From positions 1-64,000 of the IMG/VR virus record IMGVR_UViG_3300046387_000246: a stretch of DNA of 64,000 nt; one strand, 5' to 3'. The notes beneath the pieces were generated by a model. The model ran no database searches. It was not told the DNA's origin and saw only the letters and a list, made by a program, of their open reading frames with translations. Numbering within the stretch: the first letter of the stretch is position 1; every line of letters starts with the position of its first letter. Source of the stretch: a virus. Below are positions 26,601-38,600 of this stretch, piece by piece. The position numbers and the translations under genes are program-made.

Positions 26601-29600
26601 TGAAGTATTTGATATTGCTAATACTTACGTTCAAGGTGGCGGTGTATATCACGTAGATGGTGAAGTACCTCAAACTGTTTACGCAATGGAACAGGCACGA
26701 GATCTAGCGATCAAGTGTATCAATATGGTGACTATTAATACTGTACATACTTCATTACAGCAATGGAAAGATTTAACCGTTACTGGTGAGTATAGTGTTA
26801 CTGATAACTCTCACGGTGATGCAAGAACAATGATTCTTGCTAACAAGTGGTATATCGCTCACGAAGCATTGTACTATGCTAAACAGCAGAATCCTGGTTA
26901 TACAGTATCTGGTGGAGATGAGCATTGTCTTTCTGATATTGTTGATGTTCTAGAAGCATTAGGATATAACACTGCTCACGGTGGTAATGACTTTGTATAT
27001 GAAGCAACTGATAGAATTCTTCATTATGGTGTTACTTCTGGAGACAGAGATACCATCGTAAATGCGATGACTAAAGCCAGAGATATGGCAATCGCTGTTA
27101 TGAGAAATACTGCTGTTGCAAAACAAGATACTTCACACGGTTGGACACAGTTTACTGATGCAACTCTAACTGCATCACTTGAAAGTCCACTTTGTGCAAC
27201 AGTTGAGGCAACAATAACCACGTTGATGAATTTACTGATTAATGCCCTCGGTACTACTGCATCACCTGGTACAAGAGCAGCATTCTTAGCTGGTCAAACT
27301 AGAACAGAACCAAGTACAGCACTATTATCAGTTCCTGATGCTAATGCTTGTGTAAACCAGACATCTGCTATTACAAACTACTTCAGAATAATTACTGATA
27401 CATTACAGGATCCTACAGGTGCTGATAAAGTAACTTATCCTTGGTCTACAAGTAACTTACAAAGAGTTGCACCTCCATACTCATTTGTTGACACTGAAAA
27501 TCTTAAATCTATTAAGCACGCTTATAAAGATAAGTCATCTGGTGGATTCTTCGTCTTTGGTGAGACAGTTACAGGTATCACATCTGGAAACACTGCTGAG
27601 ATCATCGGTTCCAATGCAGGTAATAAGTGGATCTATACTAAGAACCCAACTGGTGCATTTACTGCTGGAGAATACATTACTAATAGTCTCTTAACTAATA
27701 CTAATGTAGTTGTAGATAACTTAGATTATGCTGTTGGTACTGGATCATTAGAATTTAACGGTAGTGCATACTTAACATATCCTGCAACTGAAAATGTTGC
27801 TTTTGGAGATGGTGCTGGTGCTGCTGGTGACTTTACTATTGAATTATGGGTCAAGGTTACTGCTGTTAATACTAACCAAGTTCTTATTGACTTTAGAACT
27901 GCTGCTGGTTCTACAACCGAAGCATACTTAATCATTGTTAATAACACTGTTCGTTGGAACACAGGTAATGTTGATAGAATTACATCGTCTGCTAGTTTAC
28001 AAGCAAATACTTGGACACATATCGCTGTAACACGTAACTCTGGTCTAACTAGACTATTTGTTGGTGGTTCAAAAGAAGGTGTTGATTATACAGACGCTAC
28101 AAACTATGGCAATATGCCAGTTAAGATTGGTGCGAACGTTGCTGGTTCTCTACCAATGACAGGTCATATTGAAAACTTGATGATTAAGAAAGGGATTGCT
28201 GAATACAGTTCTAGCTTTACTCCAAGTGCAACATATGATTCTGGAGACTTACGTCTAACATTTGGATTTGATGGTGAAGCACCTATTCCTCTTATTAAAG
28301 GTGAAATTTATGCTACATTCCAACAAACAATAACATCTCAATGTTCTGCTGATGGTGTAGAACTATGGCGTGATGAGATTATGACTGAAGAGATTGATCT
28401 TGCTCGTGATACTTATAGAGATTGTGCAGATATAATTGAGAAGAATAAGTATTGGATTGCTGAGGAAGCTATCGGAAGAATGAAGGCGAAGTATCCTGAC
28501 TTTATCATTCCTGGTGATACTGGTATATCTGATCAAGGTACTAAGACTTGTTTAAGAGATACTTACGAATATATTATACCTGCTATCGTTGCTGATCTTA
28601 AATACGGTGGTAACTATAATACTATTGTTGCAGGTAGAGGATATCTTGCTAACCAACAAGGTCAGTTAGCACACGTTAATGGAGAACTTCTCCAGTCCAT
28701 CTATGCTTGGAGAGAAGTTGGTAAGTTATGTAATACTGTTATCACTGCTAACGCTGATGATCTAACTGGCGTATATACAACTCGTATTCGTGTTCCTAAT
28801 TACTTTGCATCACCAGCCTCCAGTACAATCACTACTTACATTAGTGATATTATGGATGATCTTCTTGATGTTCTAGGTCCTACAGGTCACAGATATAGAG
28901 ACGGTGCTGATCTATTGTACTTTAATAGAAAGGCAATCGCTGAAGAAACAGTGATGTGGTTGGAAGAAAAATACAACATAATGATTGGGTTTAATACCGC
29001 AGATAAACTCACTATACCTGGTGGATCTGTAGGTACCAATAAGTGTATTCGTGACTTGAGAGACCACATTATACCTGCGATCTCAGGAGATTTACTTACT
29101 GGTGGTAATGCTAATATTCAAGGAATTATAGATTCTTATTTAAGTTCATCTGATAATATTTCTTACGTTGAGACAGAACTACTACCAATGCTTGATGCTA
29201 TTGGTTATACTAAGTGGTTAATGGAGAAAGCATTACAGAACTGTTTGGTTGGTAGATCTGAAAACGTCGCTAATATTACAGGTATGACTCCACTGACTAT
29301 AGATGATCTATTCCAGTTGCAGTATACAGACATTCCAGTATTCCGTAAAGAAGTTTCTGCTGATGACAACTTTGCAGAGCAACCTCTTGATCCTCAGATA
29401 TATGCAGGATCACAACGTGCTTTAGATGCTGCTGATCTAATCAATACTAATAAGAGAGCGATTGCTGAGGAAGCAGTTGACTTAACAATCAAAACAGAAG
29501 CATTCAAACATTATGGATTTAGAGTTCCTGGTGGAAAGGTTAATTGTGAAGATGATATTGTTGATATTCTAGAAGGTGTTGTTCACGATCTTAGATTTAA

Positions 29601-32600
29601 CTCTAACTCTAAGACTTACGATGCTGCATTATTGTATCTTGATTCTGAGAATGGATTGAAGCACGTTAAAGATCAACCTGCTGAAACACTCTTTGCTATG
29701 AAGATGGCAAGAGATATGACAGTTCTCGCGATTCAGAACCGTCTTGGATTTAAACCATATGCAACATATGCTCCAGCTGGCGGTGGTGCTACTGGTGGAG
29801 AGGGCTTTGCTGGCGGTGGTGCTATTGTAGAACCACGTGATACTTACTACGAAAACGCTTCTGGTAACAAGGCATATAATGCTGCTGATGAGATTAGAAA
29901 TAACTTAAGATTCATTGCTACCACTGCTGTTGGACGTGCTGTACAGCAGTATCCTTCACTAGCATTTGGTGGATATGGTTATCAGTCTTGTGTTGATGAC
30001 TGTGTTGATATTCTAGAGTCATTAGTATTCAACTTATCACACGGTGGTAATAACAAGATGTGGTATGCCACTGAGTTTTATATCACTGATGCTAATGCTA
30101 TTCAACACGTCAATAACCAAGCAGCTGAAGTTAAGTACGTATTCGAACAAGCACGTGACCTTGCTATTGCAGTAATGAGACAGCAGTTGATCACAACTAA
30201 CGGTTATACCGAAGGTGATGCGATCTATGATCTTGATATTACTATTGACCAAGCAAGTGGAACTGCTAAACATACACCATCAAATGCAACTTATAATCCT
30301 AATACTGGAGACTTAGTTCTTACTATCACTGGTTCTCATTCAATTACTACAAGTGATACTCTTAGAATTGATACTAATTCATTAGTCTTTACTTGTGATC
30401 AAGATGATCATCAAACTTTACACCCATATCCAAGAGCAACTGATCCTGCTGCATTAGCAATTCTTCCTATTACTGCTGTAAGTGGACAGGATATTACAGT
30501 CAATGTTGGTATAACACAGAGAATTAACTTTGATGCAAAGGATTCTACTTATGATCCTGAGACAGGTCTATTAACTCTTGATATTGGATCACACAATCTA
30601 AGAATTGGTCAATCACTTAAGATTCTACAAGATGAACTACTATTCCGTTGTTCACAGGATAATTACAGAACTATTCATAAGTATCCTCGTATTACTGACC
30701 CAGTAGTTGATAAAGCAATTGATATTGAAGCTGTCGGGACTACATTCCATACTGCTACATTTGCTTCTTGGAGACCTGACAGTGCGTTCTTAAGTATTAC
30801 TATTCCTAATCACGGATTCAAGAATGGTGACAGAGTTAGAATCTCTAATCATTCTATGACATTCACTTGTTCTATGGATCAGCATTATAGTAAGAAGACT
30901 TATCCAAGACTTTCTGATGCTGCAAGTGGATTATTCCTACCAATTTCTAATGTAACTAGAAACAATTTTGATGTGAACATTGGTAAGAGTCCTATCAAAT
31001 ACTTCACACCATCTCAAGCAAACTACAACCCAACTACAGGTGCACTAGAACTTATTCTTGGAAACCACGGTTTGACTGCTGGTACTCACATCAAGATAGC
31101 AGATAACTCTCTAACATTCACTTGTGATGAGGACGATAACGCTACTTATCACACATACCCAAGAACACAGACTGTACAGGTTACTCCAACAGATGCTTCT
31201 TACAATCCTGTTAATGGTCACCTAACAGTTACTGTTGCTAATCACGACTTTAAGGTTGGTGAGTTTGTTAAGGTTGCTGAAAATGGAATCGTGATGACTT
31301 GTGATATGGACGGAAATGCTTCTGAGCATCCATATCCACGTAAGAAGGATCCAGCATATGATTCTTGGATGGAAATTGCAGCAATATCTACAAACACATT
31401 TACATTTAAGGTTGGAGAATCTCCTCAAATAAGTTTCACACCGACAGATGCGGTTTACACCCCTACTACTGGTGATATGAAACTCACTATTGGTACTCAC
31501 AATCTACAAGCTGGTACTGCATTGAAGATTGAAGAAAGTGGAATCGTATTCAGTTGTGCACAAGATAATCACGCTACAGAGCATCCTTATCCACGTAGTA
31601 CTATTCTTACTGCTCCTAATATTTCCAACGCTATGTATGATCCAGCGGCTGGTTTATTAACAGTAACAACTGCTGCTGTTCACGGCTTCACAGATGGCGA
31701 TAAAGTTAAGTTTGCTGATAATGCTATTACATTCACTTGCTCAATGGATAGTAATGCAACAAATCATCCATATCCAAGATCAACTGACCCTGCATCTGGT
31801 AAGTGGTTAGAAGTTGATGTAACTAGCACAACTGAGTTTACTTGTAACGTAGGTAGGACACCTAGTGTTGTATTCGATCCTTCAATGGTCGTTTATGATC
31901 CTTCTACAGGTATTATGGTTATGACCATTGGTGCTCACGACTTAACAGTTGGAACATCTGTAAGAATCGCTAATAATTCAATTACATTTAAGTGTGCTCA
32001 AGATAACTACGCTACTGATCACTCTTATCCTCGTTCTACTGACCCATTCTATGATACTTCTTGCCCAATCACTGCTGTTACTGACACCACAATTTCAGTA
32101 CAAGTTCTAAGTACAGTTCCATCTACAAACGTAACTGCTCATACTTGGCAACCACCTGCTAAGTTGACACCAACTAATGCAACTTACAACCCAAGTACAG
32201 GGGTTATGGAAGTTACTGTTGCTAATCACGGTTTAATGAATGGTGAGCACATCAGAATCGATGAAAATGCTTTCACATTCACTTGTAATCAAGATAGTAA
32301 TGCTACTAACCACGCATATCCAAGATCAACTGACCCTGCATACCATCAGTTCTTACCAGTTTCTAACGTAACTCAGAATACATTCCAAGTTACTGTTCTT
32401 GCTGTAACACCTTCTACTAATACTACAACTCACGCATTTGTAAGTGCTGTTTCTGATAGCATTACTAGAGGTGTTGTGAGAAGCGGTGGTATTTACACTC
32501 ACGCATTTGTAAGTGCTGTTGCTGGATCTCTTTCATATAAGAAAGACCAAGCATTTGATTCTTCAGTTACTATTAAGCACGAAGGTACTCCTTTAACTCC

Positions 32601-35600
32601 TACAGGTGCTTCTTATAGTGGAACTACTGGTATTTGTCAGATTACTAGCAACAATCACGGATTAATTGATGGTGATTATGTCAAACTAAGAGATGGTGCA
32701 TTGACATTTACTTGTGCTGAGGATAGCAATGCAACAAACCATCCTTATCCAAGACACACTGATTTAGCATCTAATAAGTGGTTAAAAGTAACTAACGTCA
32801 CTCAGAATACTTTTGACATTCAAGTACTATTCTCTATCCCATCTACTAACCAAACTGCTCATTTATTTGTTTCTGGTTTAACTGATGGAATCGTTAAGAA
32901 GGACGATACAATTACTGTTAATGTTGGTGCAACTACTGCTGGTAACTACGAGCATAAGTTCTTATATGCAGAACCTGCTGCAATCAAGACTGGTGGTAAT
33001 TACAACCACGTATTTAAGTCAGCGTTGCCATATTCTATTACTAAGTCTAAGGATCCATCATACAGTAATGTATTGACAATCGATGGTGCAACTTCAACTT
33101 CAATCACAGTTAATGTTCTTCCAGCAGTACCTTCTACTAACGAAACATCTCATACATTTATTTCTGCTTCCAATAATGCTATTACTACTGGTGGTCAGTA
33201 TGTTCATAAGTTTATTGAAGCACAACCTGATGGTATTGAATTAGAATCTGGATCAATTACAGTTAATGTTGGTACAACACCTGCTGTATTCTATAGTGTT
33301 GCTGATGCAATCTATGATGGTGAAACAGGTGATATGGAACTTATGGTTGGTGCACACGAACTTCTTGAAGGAACAAGTATCAAGATTCACGATAATGCAT
33401 TGACATTTACTTGTGATATGGATGATCACGCTTCTGAGCACGTTTATCCTCGTTTAACTGACCCTGCTGCAAACACTGCTTTAGTAATGAAGGAAGCAGG
33501 TTCCACTTCTCATACTGTTACTGATGCATCTTACAATACTATAACTGGTGATATGACCTGTACCCTTAATGGTCACGGTCTAAAAACCTCAAGAACACTC
33601 TCTCCAACCTTTGCTAAGTTTGATCCTACAACAGGTGATATGGAAATATATTCAGTTAATCACGGTATTACTGATGGAGAAAGTGTCAAACTTGCTGATG
33701 GTGCTGTTACATTTAGATGTGCTAAAGATCAATTCAGTTCAACTCATCCATATCCAAGATCAAGCGATCCTGCATCTGATCAATTCCTAGTTGTTAAACA
33801 CGCTTCTCAAAATAGATTTACAGTTAACGTTGGTACTGGAGAAACTGGTGGTGCTATCTCTGACCAGAGTGAGCATAGATTCCAAGCATCAGTTCCTAAT
33901 AGTATTACTGTTGCTCCTAATATGGTTAAGTTTGATCAGGATGCTATTACATTCACTTGTACTAAAGATAGTAATGCTACTAACCACGCATACCCAAGAG
34001 CAGATGATCCTGTAGCTGGACATTGGATTCCAATTAAGGCAGTAACTACAAACACATTTACTGTTAATGTTGGTGTTTCAACTGCTGCTGGAAACTATCC
34101 TCACACATTCGTCAGTGCAACTACTGGTGGAATGAAACTACAAACTGGATGGGTTAAGGTTAACGTTGGTTCTACACCTTCTACTGGGTTTGATCCTGCC
34201 ACTGCGAGTTTCAACGCAATCACAGGTATTATGACTCTTGGTTTGGGTAATCATTACTTCAATAGATTTGATAATATTAGAGTACAACCTGAGTCATTAA
34301 TATTCACTTGTGGTTTAGATAACAATGCAACGAATCATCCATATCCTCGTTCTACTCTCATCGAATCTACTCCTAGTGATGTAGATTATAATCCTTCTAC
34401 TGGATACTTAACTATCACACAGAATAATCACGGATTCTCTAATGGTGATTTTGTAAGATTCAAGGAAAACGCATTCACATTTACTTGTGATATGAACGGT
34501 AATGCTGATAATCATTCATATCCTCGTACAACTGATCCAGTTTATGATAAGTGGGTTACAGTTGAGAGTGTTCAAGCAAATACCTTTAATGTATTTGTAG
34601 GTAAGACACCTACTACTGGATTTGAACCATATGCTGTAGATTATAATCCTTCTACTGGATTGATGAAGATGACTATTGGTGAGCATAAGTTTACTACAAG
34701 TCAGAGCATTCGCATCGCTGCGATGTCATTGAACTTCCGTTGTGATCAGGATGGTCAAGCTACAGACCACTTATATCCAAGATCTACTGACCCTCTATAT
34801 CAAACTTCAGTACCTATCTCTGCTGTTGACGATACAAGTATTACTATACAAACTCTTGCATCTGCACCTTCAACTAATATAACCACTCACGTTTGGCAAC
34901 CTCAAGTTGGTATTACTCCTACTGGTATTGATTATGATCCTGTGACTGGAATGATGACAGTTACTTGTTCTAATCACGGATATAACGAAGGAGATATGGT
35001 TAAGTTTGCTGAGAACGGAATTACATTTACTTGTGATAAAGATAGTCACGTTTCTGATCACCCATACCCACGTAAGACAGACCCTGCTTGGGATAAGTGG
35101 TTACCAATTGAAACTGTAACTGGTACAACATTCAGAGTTAAAGTTCTTGACAATGTTCCTTCCACTAATATTTCTACTCATACATTTAAATCTGCTGTTG
35201 CTAATTGTATAACAAGAGCAACTGTTAGAGGTGGTGGTGTTTACAATCATACTACTGTGTCTATTGCTTCTAATAGTATGGAGCATAAGAGAGATCCATT
35301 CTATCAGAGAGGAATCAACATTGATCAGGTTGAAGAGACAACTCATACAGTAACCAATGCTTCATACAGTCCATCATCAGGTGTGATGAGACTTACAATA
35401 CCTAATCATAATTTCACTGCTTCCACATCTCATACTGTAACTGATGCTCTTTATACACCTGCTGACAGTATGTTGAGATTGACTATTGCAGGTCACGGAT
35501 TCAAGGAAGGTGACAGAATTAGAATCGCTGATAATTCTATTACATTTACTTGTGATCAAGATAGTAATACTACTAATCATTCATATCCAAGATCAACTGA

Positions 35601-38600
35601 TCCTGGTAGTGGTGCTTGGTTAGTTGCAACTAAGGTAAGTACAAATCATTTCCACGTTAATGTTGGTAACTTCTTTGGTAGAGGTCCGATTTCTAATCAG
35701 ACAACTCACTCATTTGTATCTGCAACTGCTAATGGTGTAGAGAAAGCAAATGATAAAATCAAGATGGCAGAAAACTCAGTTACATTTACTTGTGCTAAAG
35801 ATGATAATGAAACTCTCCATCCATATCCTAGACAAAATGATCCTGCATACAACGAATATCTACCTATTTCTGATGTAACTACTCACGAGTTTGATGTATT
35901 TGTTGGTCGTGCAAACTTAGATCAGACTGTTCATCAGTTCTACTCTGCAACAGATAACGGAGTTACACATCCTACTGGAAATATTACAATCAACGTTGGT
36001 ATTTCTTCTAACACTACAACTCACAACTACGTTACCACTACTACAACTTACGATATAACTGGAGCGACCTACAGCCCAACTACAGGTGTAATGACGCTGA
36101 CCATTCCTAATCATAAGATGTATGTGGGTGAGTACATTTATCTTGCTGATGGTGCTGTTACCTTTAGTCAAGGTGCTTTACCAAATTCAAATGATGAAGT
36201 AAGTGGAAGAATGATTCGTGTACAAGGTGTAATTTCTGATAACCGCATTCTTATTGTTTACGGAACTAATAGTAATACTGCATCTTGGTCATATCAATCT
36301 GCTACTGCTGGTGCAGTTACTAAACCTAAGATTCTTGGTGGTGGTGTTTACAATCACAAGTATGTTAGTTCTACTGGTATGGCAGTTCGTGGTGGTGGAC
36401 ATTATACTCACCAATTCGAAGGTCCTGCTAAGACAACTGTTACTGACGCTGCATACAATCCTACTTCAGGTGTTATGACTGTTACAGTTCCTAACCACGG
36501 TTGGGAAACTGGAGATGGTGTTATTATCGATGACGATTCTATCGTATTCACTTGCACACAAGATAGTGGTGCTACTGAACATCCATATCCAAGATCAAAG
36601 GATCCTGTAAGTCGTCAGATTCTTACAATTTCAAATGTAACTACTAACACATTTGATGTACAGGTTCTAGCAACCACACCTTCTACAAACACAACTACTC
36701 ATACATTTGTAAGAGCAACTAAGCACGGTATCAGAAGAGCTGCTATTCACACTGGTGGTGCTTATAATCACATCTTTGTTAGTTCTACAAATGATTCTCT
36801 AACATCATATGTTGGTGGTGGTGCTGCTCGTTGTCAAAACGAAGCATCTGCTATTACTACATTAATGAATATTCCTATCAATCTATTTGGTAGTGGATCA
36901 GCTAATCCAAATACTTACATAAGTGGTATTACTAGAACTCTACCGAAGGAGTGGCCACTAACAGGTGAACGTGCAATTCAACGTGATATTTCAATCACAT
37001 ATGATAGTGGATCTGGTGACTGTGCAACTGAAGCATCTACAATTAGTACATTATTTGGATACTTAATTAATGTTATTGACACTGCTTCTAAAGGAAATGG
37101 TAACTACTTTACTAACCAATCAATAACAAGAAACGCACCTGCTCAAACTAATACACTTCTTGCTGGTGGTGGTATTTGCTATAACGTAGTTTCTGCTATG
37201 TCAACATTGGCAGACTTGTTAGAAGATACTCTTGGACAAGCTCCTGAAATGTATCGTCAAACTGCAAGACTACTATTATTGAATGACACATACGTCAGAC
37301 GTGAATCATATTATAAGACAGTACAAACTTACGCAGGTTATAACGGTGACGAAGATTTCGGTGATTCAGTACGTAAAGCATTTATTTATGACTTACTCAC
37401 AGACGGTAATATTGCAACAATCGACTTAGTTAATAGTTGGTTTGATGCCGAGGGTAATTTCATCGCGTATCCTGGCATCTTCAGGACACAATTAATCTTC
37501 CACGCAGACGCTGTTAAAGAAATGTGTGTCAAGATTATTAAACAGAAAGCAGATAATCCTGGTGGATATAACCAAGAGATTCCTTATGAGAATAAGGAGT
37601 ATCGTCCTACTGAGACTGCTGAACACAAATTACATCAACTATATCATATAATTGACGTTGCACTTAACCGTTCTACATTCCCATCAATTTACTTGAAGTT
37701 TAACTTTGATGTTGGTGCTCAGGTTAATCAGAATGGTTCACTTGATGCTCCTGATGGACACAACTTCGAAGCATATGATCGTGTAACTTATACAGTTCTT
37801 GGTACTGCTATTGAAGAATTAGATCGTACAACTTATATCATTCACCCAGACACATCAGAGAATCTAATCTGGTTGGCAGAAGAGATTGATGGTGAGAAAC
37901 TTACCGTACTATCTCCAGGCACACCTGGTCAGACTCACCAATTATCTGTATCTGATGAGACTGGTATCAATAGAGTTCCTACAACTTACGGTACACGTAA
38001 TGTTCCTACACCTATTACTGGTGGTATCAATACTGCTGATATATTCTTCGGTGAAACTTCAGGTGCATATGGTGAAGTTATTAGAATCCAAGACAACTTA
38101 GCAGATATTCTATACGCTGTTAAGTGGATGCCACTCACACGTACAAGTGATCCTGAGACATTTGTTAACGGTGAAGAAGTTGTTAAGACTGGTGCTACTG
38201 GTAACAAAGGAACTATCCTCGCTACAGACAATGCAACATATGTGAAGATTATTATTACTGGTGGAAACATTCAATCTGGTGATGCAATCGAGGGATCTAC
38301 CTCTGGTGCTACAGGTAATATTGGATCTGATATTCACGATCGCTTATTGATCAACATCAAGCAAGGTGATTTCATTGCTACTGATATACTTTATGCTAAG
38401 AATGCTACAAGTAAGGCAGAAGCATTGATAGTACGTAATAACGATGGTGCTCTACTTGATAACCAATCTGGACGTGTCACATTTGACATTGAATCTGTTA
38501 AAGGTCAATTCAATAGTGGCGATGTTATCTACGGTTCTGTTACTGATCAAATCATCGAGATTGAAGGATTTAATATCCTTCCTGGATTTGGAGAATATAT

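Noticed and set aside
30270-36820. Regular repeats as a CRISPR array
   Set aside because: The repeats are long, coding, in frame and variable, and there are no cas genes nearby.
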